A stretch of DNA of 64,000 nucleotides. Source: Neolewinella aurantiaca. Lineage in GTDB: Bacteria > Bacteroidota > Bacteroidia > Chitinophagales > Saprospiraceae. Position numbers and translations under genes: made by a program. The notes beneath the pieces are model-generated. The model had not been told where the DNA came from, searched no databases, and was given only the letters and a program-made list of their open reading frames with translations. The stretch's first letter is position 1. Each line of letters begins with the position of its first letter. Location of the stretch: contig NZ_VOXD01000017.1 in the NCBI RefSeq assembly GCF_008014675.1, forward strand, positions 62,001 through 126,000. Reading direction: 5' to 3'. This document shows, in pieces, positions 26,201-33,974 of this stretch.

Positions 26201-27666
26201 TAGCCTCCCGCCAGTACAAAGGCACCGTCCTCCTCGCCACCGTAAAAGGAGATGTTCACGACATCGGCAAAAACATCGTTGGCGTTGTTCTGGCCTGTAA
26301 CAACTACGAGATCATCGACCTGGGGGTGATGGTCCCGGCCAATAAAATTCTGGACGAAGCCCAGCGGGTAAATGCCGACATCATCGGGCTGAGCGGTCTG
26401 ATTACGCCTTCGCTCGACGAGATGGTCAACGTAGCCGCCGAAATGGAAAGGCGCGGCATGACGACGCCCCTCCTCATTGGCGGAGCCACGACCTCCAAGA
26501 CACACACCGCGCTTAAGGTGGAACCCGCTTACACCAAAGGAGCCACCATCCATGTGCTCGATGCCAGCCGGGCGGTTACGGTGGCCGGCAGCTTGCTGGA
26601 CGGCGAAGAAGAAGACCGTATCGCTTATAAAGAAAGCATTACCGCCGAGTATGAGCGCGTGCGGGTTCACCGGGCGAAACAGAAGTCAGAAAAAGCATTC
26701 CTGCCCATCGCCAAAGCACGGGAGAACGGCCTGCAACTAGACTGGGAAAACTACACGCCTCCCGTCCCCGGCTTTACCGGCACCAAGATCTTCGCTGACT
26801 ATGACCTGGCGGAGCTGGTCGACTACATTGACTGGACGCCCTTCTTCAGCAGCTGGGCCCTGGCCGGGAAATTCCCGGACATCCTGACCGATCATATCGT
26901 CGGGGAGCAAGCAACCACCCTCTACCGGGAAGCCCGGGAGATGCTGGATCAGATCGTTGCGGAAAAGTGGATCAGCGCAAAAGGCGTAATTGGCTTCTGG
27001 CCAGCGTCTGCCGAGGTGGAAACCGACACTATCAACATCATGGCCTCTGCAACATCGCCGTTGTCTACCTTCCACATCCGCCAGCAGAGCAAGAAGGCGA
27101 AAGGGCGCCCGAACCAGTCCCTGACCGATTACATTGCACCTGCGTCCGCGCAAAAAGAGGATTACATCGGAGCCTTTGCGGTGACCGCAGGAATCGGTAT
27201 CGAGCCCCACGTTAAGCGCTTCGAAGACGCCGGCGACGATTACTCGGCCATCATGCTGAAGGCCCTGGCCGACCGCCTGGCCGAAGCATTCGCTGAGCGA
27301 ATGCACCAACGCGTACGTATGGAATACTGGGGCTACGCCCCCGATGAGTCGGTTTCTAACGACCAGCTCATTGCCGAGCAGTACCAGGGCATTCGCCCTG
27401 CCCCCGGCTACCCGGCCTGCCCCGAGCACACCGAAAAAGCCAAAATATGGGAGTTGCTGGACGCCGAGGCGGCCACGGGAATTAAGCTCACGGAAAGCAT
27501 GGCGATGTACCCGGCCAGTTCGGTCTCAGGCTGGTACTTCTCCCACCCCGAAGCCAAGTACTTTACGGTACGCGGCATCAAACCCGATCAGGAAGCCGAT
27601 TACGCAACGCGAAAAGGCTGGAGCGAAGAAGAACGGGAACGCTGGCTGGCGGCTGTTAGGAGCTAG
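23275..27666 (+). CDS. metH: Cobalamin-dependent methionine synthase with an inserted DUF559 nuclease domain
   Basis: 1463 residues from ATG 23275. MetH transfers a methyl group from methyltetrahydrofolate to homocysteine. Domains in order: homocysteine/zinc domain (about 1-330, with GLNCALG and [11 protein letters not shown]), pterin domain from [14 protein letters not shown] (about 350-650), cap helices ending [10 protein letters not shown] (about 734), then an insertion (about 735-979), cobalamin domain (GDVHDIGKN, His995) and the AdoMet reactivation domain ([15 protein letters not shown]). Without the insertion the length equals the usual 1,230 residues or so. The insertion replaces a short linker and keeps the frame. 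The C-terminal domain also contains a translated copy of the dispersed repeat (APASAQ). All catalytic motifs I can check are intact. Confidence 0.96.
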   Translation: MSAASLRQIFSERILVLDGAMGSLIQGYGLKEEDYRTGYFEDHPSDLKGNHDLLVLTRPDVIREIHELYLEAGADVIETNTFSGTTIAQEDYGTEHIVYEMNVAAARVAREAADKYTARNPAKPRFVAGAVGPTNRTLSISPDVNDPGYRAITFTQLADAYYTQIKGLADGGSDLILIETIFDTLNAKAALFALNRVREELDRELPVMISGTITDASGRTLSGQTVEAFYYSIAHSNPLCVGLNCALGAQEMRVHLAALSKVAECNVHAYPNAGLPNEMGEYDQDAEEMQQYIRDFAASGFVNLIGGCCGTTPDHIGAMAKAIDGMKPREIPTLPPYSTYAGLEPLVVRPETNFINVGERTNVTGSRKFSRLIMNGKYDEALAVALHQVEGGAQVIDVNMDEGLLESKEAMVTFLNLVMAEPDIAKLPIMIDSSKWDVIEAGLQCVQGKCIVNSISMKEGEEEFLRQAKLVKAYGAAAIVMAFDETGQADTEDRKVEICARAYKLLVEKADFKPQDIIFDPNIFAVATGIEEHNNYGVDFIEATRRIKELCPGAKISGGVSNVSFSFRGNNVVREAMHSAFLYHAIKAGMDMGIVNAGMIEVYQDIPEDLLVHVEDVILNRRPDATERLTELAEGLKNVGGRSVVKDLAWRESTVEERLKHSLVRGITEFITEDTEEARLKYPRPLHVIEGPLMDGMNVVGDLFGSGKMFLPQVVKSARVMKAAVAYLNPFIEAEKAEISAREALASTSDNGGARSARNLTPGPSPKEKGEYDARSARERVETVVTDNYWQLPEKTAGKVLEYARAMRKTATKAEQILWDALRDRKQEEKFVRQKPMGLSIPDFVCLNKRLIIEVDGGYHDRPEMLLADAERDQKFADAGYLILRFKNSEVETNLDAVLDQIKAELLALPDRPYPYPTEAISVQNPDQTPLSPGEGLGVRLRAERASTSPLSPKEESDVKLQAERVTSPAPEESIVASRQYKGTVLLATVKGDVHDIGKNIVGVVLACNNYEIIDLGVMVPANKILDEAQRVNADIIGLSGLITPSLDEMVNVAAEMERRGMTTPLLIGGATTSKTHTALKVEPAYTKGATIHVLDASRAVTVAGSLLDGEEEDRIAYKESITAEYERVRVHRAKQKSEKAFLPIAKARENGLQLDWENYTPPVPGFTGTKIFADYDLAELVDYIDWTPFFSSWALAGKFPDILTDHIVGEQATTLYREAREMLDQIVAEKWISAKGVIGFWPASAEVETDTINIMASATSPLSTFHIRQQSKKAKGRPNQSLTDYIAPASAQKEDYIGAFAVTAGIGIEPHVKRFEDAGDDYSAIMLKALADRLAEAFAERMHQRVRMEYWGYAPDESVSNDQLIAEQYQGIRPAPGYPACPEHTEKAKIWELLDAEAATGIKLTESMAMYPASSVSGWYFSHPEAKYFTVRGIKPDQEADYATRKGWSEEERERWLAAVRS
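25532..26171 (+). mobile_element. DUF559 endonuclease cassette bounded by inverted repeats, inserted in frame in metH
   Basis: The left repeat at 25532-25585 and the right repeat at 26060-26113 are near-perfect inverted copies about 54 bp long, each with GCTCGCTCCGCTCG and a CCTCACCCCC..CCCCTCTCC palindrome. The left one translates as [13 protein letters not shown], a peptide commonly produced by a repeat widespread in Bacteroidota. A degenerate further right copy lies at 26119-26171 and a short direct copy at 25594-25607. Between them, MetH residues 801-909 form a DUF559 domain (Vsr-like fold): PDF with Asp843, IEVDGGYHD with Glu854, Asp856 and His860, then LRFKNSEV. No intein splice residues are seen. 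Confidence 0.85.
27134..27152 (+). repeat. Dispersed repeat copy inside metH
   Basis: TTGCACCTGCG-tcc-GCGCA, one mismatch, sense to metH. It is translated as the variable loop IAPASAQ just before the conserved DYIGAFAVT of the AdoMet domain. The loop keeps its usual length. Confidence 0.85.
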
Positions 27667-27769
27667 GAGTTAGAAACTAGAGGAACTAGGAGCTAGCATA
27701 ACACTAACTCCTAGTTTCTGATTCCTGATTCCTAGTTTCTAGCTCCTAATTTCTAACTCCTAACTCCTC
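27656..27769. repeat. CTAGGAGTTAG-type inverted repeat between convergent metH and proC
   Basis: Alternating copies of AGGAGTTAG/AGGAGCTAG/GAAACTAG on the left are mirrored by CTAACTCC/TAGTTTC words on the right, giving a long imperfect hairpin. It supplies the last two codons (Arg-Ser) and the stop codon of both genes, and probably ends transcription from both sides. Confidence 0.75.
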
Positions 27770-28563
27770 CCCAATTCTTCCGCCCGCGCCAATGCCGCCT
27801 TGGCTCCGTTCTTGATGTCTTCAAAAACTGAGGTTGCCCGGAATGTATTCATGGCTGCTTCGGTGGTTCCGCCCTTACTGCTTACCCTGCTGATCCATTC
27901 GGCACAAGTGAGGTCGTTTTTCATTTGCAGTTCAACGGCTCCGCGAAAAGTCTGAGCGACGAGTAGTTCAGCCTGGCTTTCGTCGAAGCCCATTTCGCGG
28001 GCAGCCTCGATCATAGCTTCCATGAAATAGAGGACATAAGCCGGGCCGCTTCCTGAAATAGCAGTAGTGGCATCGATGGCGTGCTCGTTGTCTACATAGA
28101 TGGCTTTACCCGTCGTATTAAGAAGATTTTGAACAAGTACCAGTTCTATTCTCGTTACAGCGTCGGACGCCGTATAGCTGGTCATTCCCAGACCAATCTG
28201 CGCAGGCAGATTTGGCATGGCCCGGATGACCTTGTCTACGCCCAGTCCTTTCTGGATAGACTCGATCGTTACGCCGGCCATGATAGACAGGTAAACCTGC
28301 TGAGGGTCCGTATTGGGCCGCAGCTTCGCAAAAAGCGTGGCACTGTCCTGAGGTTTTACCGCCAGAATAATGAGGTCGGCAACATCCAGGCATTTAGAAG
28401 CATCGGTAAAAACGACACCGATATTCTCGTCTTTCAGTTTTTCCGCTTGCTCGGGGCTGCGCTCCAGCACCATCAGGTCATTAGGTTGAACGAGGTGAGC
28501 ACGCAGCAGGCTCCGGGCGTAGGTTTTACCCATATTGCCGCCGCCGATTATTAATATTTTCAT
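27760..28563 (-). CDS. proC: Pyrroline-5-carboxylate reductase
   Basis: A 267-residue enzyme making proline from pyrroline-5-carboxylate with NAD(P)H. It has the N-terminal Rossmann motif IIGGGNMGKTYA, VIRAMPNLPAQIG, and the signature region ISGSGPAYVLYFMEAMIEAA with VSSKGGTTEAAM. The length is normal. It is convergent with metH; its last two residues come from the repeat at 27656-27769. Upstream, a dispersed repeat copy lies 131 bp from its start in sense orientation. Confidence 0.95.
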   Translation of the reverse strand: MKILIIGGGNMGKTYARSLLRAHLVQPNDLMVLERSPEQAEKLKDENIGVVFTDASKCLDVADLIILAVKPQDSATLFAKLRPNTDPQQVYLSIMAGVTIESIQKGLGVDKVIRAMPNLPAQIGLGMTSYTASDAVTRIELVLVQNLLNTTGKAIYVDNEHAIDATTAISGSGPAYVLYFMEAMIEAAREMGFDESQAELLVAQTFRGAVELQMKNDLTCAEWISRVSSKGGTTEAAMNTFRATSVFEDIKNGAKAALARAEELGRS

Positions 28564-28694
28564 GAATTGAGGGGTTTATCCAGAAAACGAAGGTAAGTTG
28601 ATTGGTAGCGGGTTACCTGTTCTATTCAGCGCCTAATTCCGATGTTCAGCAACTTACTACCCACAAGGAGGGTTAATGACAAAAGGTTTTTTCG

Positions 28695-28713
28695 GGCGCG
28701 CACGCAGGTGCAA
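28695..28713 (-). repeat. Dispersed repeat copy upstream of proC
   Basis: The minus strand reads TTGCACCTGCG-tgc-GCGCC, perfect. It lies between divergent proC and glnS and points towards proC. Confidence 0.9.
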
Positions 28714-28781
28714 AGTGAGTTGTGGCAACGCTTTCTGAGCGACTATCGGCCTCCGACTGCTTGACTATCTGACTACTTGAC

Positions 28782-28789
28782 TACCTTTG
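28782..28789 (+). promoter_or_regulatory. glnS -7 promoter element
   Basis: TACCTTTG fits TAnnTTTG, with CTTG at 28760-28763 18 bp upstream as the -33 element. It lies 27 bp before the glnS ATG. The preceding bases are a low-complexity run of TGACTAC words. Confidence 0.65.
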
Positions 28790-28816
28790 CCTTTCCCCAA
28801 AAGATTAAACTTCAAC

Positions 28817-30472
28817 ATGGCCAAATACGAAGCTGATAACTTTATCGAAGAATTCATCGTCGAAGACCTCGAAAATGGTAAACACGGCGGCAGAATCCAC
28901 ACCCGCTTCCCGCCTGAGCCCAACGGCTATTTGCATATTGGCCACGCCAAGGCAATTGTGATCAATTTCGAGATCGGCAAGAAATTCGGAGGCAGCACTA
29001 ACCTGAGGATGGACGACACCAACCCGTCTACCGAAGAAACCCACTTTGTGAACTCTATTGCCAACGACATCAAGTGGCTCGGTTACGAATGGGAAGGAGA
29101 TATCCTTTATGCTTCCGATTATTTTGGAGACCTCTACCAATTTGCCCTGAAACTTATCGATAAAGGCCTCGCTTACGTAGACGACTCTACCGCCGAAGAA
29201 ATTGCCGAACAGAAAGGAGACATCGATCGACCAGGGACCAACTCCCCTTTCCGTGACCGCACTCCGGCTGAAAACCGCGACCTTTTTGAACGGATGAAGG
29301 CGGGTGAATTTGCCGACGGAAGTAAGGTGCTCCGTGCAAAGATCGACATGGCTCACCCGAACCTGCTGCTACGCGACCCCGTACTGTACCGTATTAAGAA
29401 AGAAACACATCACCGGACCGGAGATGAATGGTGCATCTACCCTCTGTACGACTTCGCTCATGGTCAGTCCGATTCACTGGAGAAAATCACTCACTCGCTT
29501 TGCAGTCTGGAGTTTCGGCACCACCGTGACCTTTACAACTGGTTGATCGAAGCGCTGGAAATCTTCCCCAGCCGTCAGATTGAGTTCGCCCGGATGAACG
29601 TAGACTACCTCATCACCAGTAAACGTCGCTTGAAAAAGCTGGTCGAAGAAGGTGTTGTGAGCGGTTGGGACGACCCCCGAATGGGAACACTCGCCGGGAT
29701 GCGCCGCAAAGGATATCCCGCTCAGGCTATCCGTAATTTCTGCATCCGTACCGGAGTAACCAAACGCGACAACCAGCAAGAATTCGACTTTCTGGAACAT
29801 TGCGTTCGTGAAGTACTCAACGATACCGCTGATCGTTACATGGCCGTTCTGGATCCCGTGAAGCTCGTCATCTCCAACTACCCGGAAACGGGAGAACTCC
29901 TTCCCCTCGACAACAACCCGGGAGACGAAACCAGTGGCAGCCGCGAAGTACCCTTCAGCCGTGAGTTGTGGGTAGAGCGCGAAGACTACCGCAAGGAACC
30001 ACAAAACCGGAAGTACTTCCGGATGGCACCCGAAAAAGACGTTCGCCTCAAAGGAGCTTATATCCTCCATATTGACGGACACGAAGAGGATGCCGACGGC
30101 AACGTAACGCAGATCAATGCAACCTACTACCCCGACAGCCGCTCCGGTTCGGACACCTCTGGCGTAAAAGCCAAAGGAACCCTTCATTGGGTAGATGCCG
30201 CAACGGCCATCGACATCGAGGTTCGTGATTATGCTAAGCTCTTTACCGACGCCACGCCGATGGACCATGAGGACAAAGACTTCATGGACTTCATCAACCC
30301 CGACAGCCTCAAGGTTATTTCGGCCAAGGGAGAACCAGCGCTGACCAACGCGAAACCCGGCGACACCTTCCAGTTTCTCCGTAAGGGTTACTACACTGCA
30401 GACGAAGATTCCACCGAAGACAAGATGGTCTTCAACCTAACCTGTGGGTTGAAGTCATCGTGGAAAGGCTAA
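28817..30472 (+). CDS. glnS: Glutaminyl-tRNA synthetase
   Basis: 551 residues from ATG 28817; the earlier TTG in frame would fall on the promoter. A class I synthetase charging tRNA-Gln. It has the HIGH-type motif PNGYLHIGHAKA, then LRMDDTNP and the KMSKS-equivalent ITSKRRLKKL, followed by the GlnRS anticodon-binding beta-barrels (RDNQQEFDFLEHCVRE, WVEREDYRKEP). The length and the reader motifs distinguish it from GltX. Its presence implies direct glutaminylation rather than only the amidotransferase route. Confidence 0.96.
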   Translation: MAKYEADNFIEEFIVEDLENGKHGGRIHTRFPPEPNGYLHIGHAKAIVINFEIGKKFGGSTNLRMDDTNPSTEETHFVNSIANDIKWLGYEWEGDILYASDYFGDLYQFALKLIDKGLAYVDDSTAEEIAEQKGDIDRPGTNSPFRDRTPAENRDLFERMKAGEFADGSKVLRAKIDMAHPNLLLRDPVLYRIKKETHHRTGDEWCIYPLYDFAHGQSDSLEKITHSLCSLEFRHHRDLYNWLIEALEIFPSRQIEFARMNVDYLITSKRRLKKLVEEGVVSGWDDPRMGTLAGMRRKGYPAQAIRNFCIRTGVTKRDNQQEFDFLEHCVREVLNDTADRYMAVLDPVKLVISNYPETGELLPLDNNPGDETSGSREVPFSRELWVEREDYRKEPQNRKYFRMAPEKDVRLKGAYILHIDGHEEDADGNVTQINATYYPDSRSGSDTSGVKAKGTLHWVDAATAIDIEVRDYAKLFTDATPMDHEDKDFMDFINPDSLKVISAKGEPALTNAKPGDTFQFLRKGYYTADEDSTEDKMVFNLTCGLKSSWKG

Positions 30473-30484
30473 AAAACTCTTTAG

Positions 30485-30525
30485 CGCAGGCGCAGTGTTC
30501 CCCAAAAACAGACACTGCACCTGCG
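30485..30525 (+). terminator. Hairpin after glnS built from the dispersed repeat
   Basis: CGCAGGCGCAGTGT (30485-30498) pairs with ACACTGCACCTGCG (30512-30525), 13 of 14 positions plus one G-T, 13-nt loop. It starts 12 bp after the glnS stop. No T-run follows, so terminator function is uncertain. Confidence 0.45.
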
Positions 30526-30533
30526 TAAGCGCC
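30516..30533 (+). repeat. Dispersed repeat copy upstream of the TPR histidine kinase
   Basis: TGCACCTGCG-taa-GCGCC, perfect core. It ends 104 bp before the kinase ATG, in sense orientation, and half of it forms the right arm of the hairpin above. Confidence 0.9.
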
Positions 30534-30637
30534 CGGACACTTTGTGTACGATTTAAACCTGCTTGCCACGCAATTTTGCCGGTTGCCTGCAGCTTTCCGT
30601 GTGAAAGCCGGATCATCCATTTTGCTTATTTTGTGAA

Positions 30638-32740
30638 ATGGATCTTTATCTTTTTAGTTTTCGGCGATTTTTTGCGCTGGTTCCTCTCCTTTGTATCAGC
30701 TCATTCTTCCTTACTGCTCAGCCCATTCCGCGCGAACAGGTGCTCAAAAATCAGTTGGCTACAGCAACGCCTCAGGACAGCTCTACCCTCCTGGTTGGGA
30801 TCATCAGAAGTTCCCGGGACCTCAGCATGGATTCAGTACGTGTGTACGGGCGAATGCTGATAGACTTTCACCGCCGCCACCGGGATACCACCGGCATCAA
30901 CATGGGTTACTACCTTACCACCATGATGCTGCAGCAGCGCGGGTACTATCAGGAATCTCTCGACCTCCTGGATGAAGTATGGCCTGTTTTTGAAGCTCCT
31001 CCCTTTGACTCTCTCGGGCCGCTATACGGCGCAATGCGCCACCGTCGTGGAGAAGCACTTGCGATGCTGGGTCAAACGGATGCTGCGCTAAAGGATTATT
31101 ACACCGCCCTGTACCAGTGGCGCAAACAAGATCACCCATTCAAGGCGGGCCTATACCAGAGTGTAGGCAGAATTCACGCAAGCAAAGGAACGTACGATTC
31201 GGCAATCCATTACTACCAGCTAAAGGTAGATATCGACCTTCGGCAAAAGCAGGAGTATTCAGCAGCCTCCGGAATGGCCGATATAGCGGATGTGTACCGG
31301 ACTACCGGTCGCTACGCCGAAGCTCTGGAACTGCAACAACGCGCGCTGAAACTTCAGTATCAGAGCGATGACCCCCTGGCATACATCTACGGCCTGGAGA
31401 ACATGTGTACGCTACGTTCGGAAATGAATGGCGATTCCGTTCGCTACTACTGTCAGGCAGCAATAAAAGAAGCTGAAACCTATAATACTTACACAACGAT
31501 AGATAGAGCCGCCACTGCTCTGGCGGATTATTATGTAAGTCGGGGTGGTCAACAAGACAGCATCGGTTATTACTTCAAGAAAGCTTTCTCAGCCGGCAAA
31601 CAGTTACCGATCGACCTGAATTTCATAAACAAGTCCACCCGGTACGGTAGCTACCTCCTGCAAACCGGAAACCCGGCAGCGGCACACGATATTCTTCATA
31701 CCACCTTACTCAGCCACCGCGAAAACCCCCAATTGGAATTCCCGAATCAGGGCCAACTCTACCTGGCGCTCGCCCGGTCGGAAGTAGCTACCTCCCGGAA
31801 TGATTCCGCAGCCGTTCACCTGGCTAAAGGCCTGGCTTTACTCGAAGCGGACTACGAGCGTAAAAGCCAGCTCAGTGTAGCTGAAGCAACCGCCAGTTAC
31901 CAGGTAGAGGAGGCTCAGTACGCTACCCAGCAGGAAAGGTTCGACCGGGTGCTTGCCGAACGGAAAAACGAAGAACAACAACGAATGATCCTGCTCGGTG
32001 GCGGCGGTGGCCTGTTATTGTTGCTTCTGGGAGGAGGCTTTTATCTCCGCCTGAGTCGCGACCGAAAGATGATTGCCCGAAAAAACGAGCAACTGGCCAT
32101 TGCCCTGAACGAACGTGGAATACTGCTCAAAGAGATCCATCATCGAGTGAAGAACAATCTCCAGATCATCAGTGGCCTGCTCTATAAGCAGGCGCGAATT
32201 TCCGTCTCGGAAGATGTACGGGCGACCCTTCAGGGAGGCCAGGACCGGATACACGCTATGGCGTTGGTCCACCAAAGCCTGTACCAACGCGAGGAGCTTA
32301 CCTACATCAATGCCCGCGACTTTGTCGCGGAACTTACAGGGCAACTAAAAATCAGCCAGGCCAGTACCAGCCAGAAGGTCGTAATGAAAGTTGATGTTGC
32401 TGATGAGGAACTGAATATGGACCAGGCCATTCCGATCGGTCTGATCCTCAATGAACTGGTGACCAACGCATATAAGTATGCGTTTAAGCCCAACAAGAGA
32501 GATGCGGAATTGAGCATCGAATTTCAGCGGGTCGACATGGGAAAAAACTATGAGCTAAGGGTCGCAGACAACGGGAGTGGCTTGCCGGAAGGTTACGAGC
32601 TTCGCAGCCAGAAAGGCCTTGGGCTGAATCTGGTTCGCGGCCTTGCCCGTCAACTGGGAGGTACATGGAGAATCACTAATCTGAAAACCGGTGGAACAGC
32701 AGCTACCGTGCGTTTTTCTACAGTTCGTCCCAACATTTAA
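30638..32740 (+). CDS. TPR-containing sensor histidine kinase (HisKA_2 type)
   Basis: 700 residues. A signal peptide/N-terminal segment is followed by an extracytoplasmic tetratricopeptide array (about 70-400, e.g. GLYQSVGRIHASKGTYDSAI), a coiled linker, a glycine/leucine-rich membrane helix (about 447-468), and a cytoplasmic kinase. The phospho-acceptor box EIHHRVKNNLQ (His501/His502) is of HisKA_2 type. The ATPase has LNELVTNAYKYAF, DNGSGLPEG and KGLGLNLV. It should phosphorylate the LytTR regulator encoded 83 bp downstream. The signal is unknown; TPRs suggest a protein or peptide ligand. Confidence 0.93.
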   Translation: MDLYLFSFRRFFALVPLLCISSFFLTAQPIPREQVLKNQLATATPQDSSTLLVGIIRSSRDLSMDSVRVYGRMLIDFHRRHRDTTGINMGYYLTTMMLQQRGYYQESLDLLDEVWPVFEAPPFDSLGPLYGAMRHRRGEALAMLGQTDAALKDYYTALYQWRKQDHPFKAGLYQSVGRIHASKGTYDSAIHYYQLKVDIDLRQKQEYSAASGMADIADVYRTTGRYAEALELQQRALKLQYQSDDPLAYIYGLENMCTLRSEMNGDSVRYYCQAAIKEAETYNTYTTIDRAATALADYYVSRGGQQDSIGYYFKKAFSAGKQLPIDLNFINKSTRYGSYLLQTGNPAAAHDILHTTLLSHRENPQLEFPNQGQLYLALARSEVATSRNDSAAVHLAKGLALLEADYERKSQLSVAEATASYQVEEAQYATQQERFDRVLAERKNEEQQRMILLGGGGGLLLLLLGGGFYLRLSRDRKMIARKNEQLAIALNERGILLKEIHHRVKNNLQIISGLLYKQARISVSEDVRATLQGGQDRIHAMALVHQSLYQREELTYINARDFVAELTGQLKISQASTSQKVVMKVDVADEELNMDQAIPIGLILNELVTNAYKYAFKPNKRDAELSIEFQRVDMGKNYELRVADNGSGLPEGYELRSQKGLGLNLVRGLARQLGGTWRITNLKTGGTAATVRFSTVRPNI

Positions 32741-32823
32741 ACCATTCGTCCCAGCGGCCGCACAACATTGAGCTTTAAGGCATTGACCGTCGCTACCTTC
32801 CCACTCAAGGAAGACTTTTAGTT

Positions 32824-33537
32824 ATGAGCCAACTTAACTCCCCCCTGCAAATCCTCGTCGTCGAAGATGAATTTGTAACCCTGGACACCCTTTGTGATGC
32901 CCTGAATGATATGGGGTACGAAGTTGCCGGCGATGCGATGACCATTGAGGAAGCCAAAGAGGTGTTGGCCAGGCAGGAAGTAGACCTGGCTATTCTTGAC
33001 ATCAACGTCCGCGGTAAAAACAAAGGCATCGAGCTCGGGCATTATATAAACAAGCACTTCGGGATTCCTTTTGTTTACCTGACCGCTTACAGCGACCCCG
33101 CAACCATTGCTTCAGCTACAGATTCTGCTCCTTACGGTTACCTGATCAAGCCTTTTAGCCCTGCTGAAATCCATGCTTCGATAAAAGTAGCCATCAACCG
33201 GTACCAGGCATCAGCGAAAACAAAAGAGAACTATATCTACCTGAAAGACCAGGGGACCTTCTTCCGTTTGCGGGTCGAGGACATCCATTACGTGGAGGCT
33301 TTTCGCAATTATGTTGAAGTGAACACCAACGAGGGAAAAAGAGTGATACGGGGAACGCTAAAGGAAATAACCGAGAAACTTCCCTCCCGCACTTTCTTTC
33401 AGCCACACCGGTCTTTTCTCGTCAACGCAGAATGGGTAAGCAGCTACAAAGGAGGATTTCTGACCGTACGAGGTGCATCGGTTCCCGTAAGCCGCTCCGG
33501 GCACAAAGTGGTTATGCAGGTGTTTTCCCGGCGTTGA
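32824..33537 (+). CDS. LytTR-family response regulator
   Basis: 237 residues: receiver domain (1-125) with acidic pocket VVEDE, phospho-acceptor Asp59 in LAILDINV, YLTAYS and LIKPF; then a LytTR DNA-binding domain (about 138-235) with IHYVEAFRNYVEVNT and FFQPHRSFLVN. It forms a two-component system with the kinase upstream. The neighbouring giant protein genes are convergent, so whether they are targets cannot be told from the sequence. Confidence 0.93.
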   Translation: MSQLNSPLQILVVEDEFVTLDTLCDALNDMGYEVAGDAMTIEEAKEVLARQEVDLAILDINVRGKNKGIELGHYINKHFGIPFVYLTAYSDPATIASATDSAPYGYLIKPFSPAEIHASIKVAINRYQASAKTKENYIYLKDQGTFFRLRVEDIHYVEAFRNYVEVNTNEGKRVIRGTLKEITEKLPSRTFFQPHRSFLVNAEWVSSYKGGFLTVRGASVPVSRSGHKVVMQVFSRR

Positions 33538-33974
33538 TGTTATTCGTCCCACCCAACCTTCGCTTGGTCCCTCCCACCGGTCAAAACCCCAAAAAAGGGC
33601 GTTAATCTTCTAAATTTGTCGACATAACATATTCCCTTTGTTTGACTGTTATTATTTAAACAACACTTTGAACAATACATTTTTTCAACAACACTTTATC
33701 CTGAGCGTGTTTCTGTAATCCCAATTACCTTAGTTTGAGCTGACTCTTATTTTCACTTGAATTTTTGGAGCTGCCTTTCTCTTTGATAGGGAAAGGCGGT
33801 TCCTTTTTACTACTGTTTCAGGGCGGCGGAGCGCAGGTGCAAGGCTCCGGACAAGAGGCACAGACACCTCCCACCAGTACAACAAGGTTCTGGAACAACG
33901 ATCAGCATTCAGCCTGCCGGTCCCGACAAACTGAATGCTGAATACTGTTTACGATAAAACGATTATGCTACGAT
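33538..33974. other. Intergenic region with hairpin and repeat copy
   Basis: 437 bp between the convergent regulator and giant protein genes. AT-rich at first, it contains a hairpin GCCTTTC/GAAAGGC (33773-33797) followed by TTCC and five Ts, which could terminate rightward transcription or end a small RNA starting near 33670. A dispersed repeat copy follows. I see no protein-coding gene. Confidence 0.35.
33824..33842 (-). repeat. Partial dispersed repeat copy
   Basis: The minus strand reads TTGCACCTGCG-ctc-CGCCG: a perfect first 11 bases but a displaced second half. It lies between convergent genes and does not point at a nearby start codon. Confidence 0.6.

Noticed and set aside
25477-26215. 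MetH insertion as an intein
   Set aside because: No nucleophilic residue at the upstream junction and no terminal His-Asn; the inserted domain is DUF559-like and not a Hint fold.
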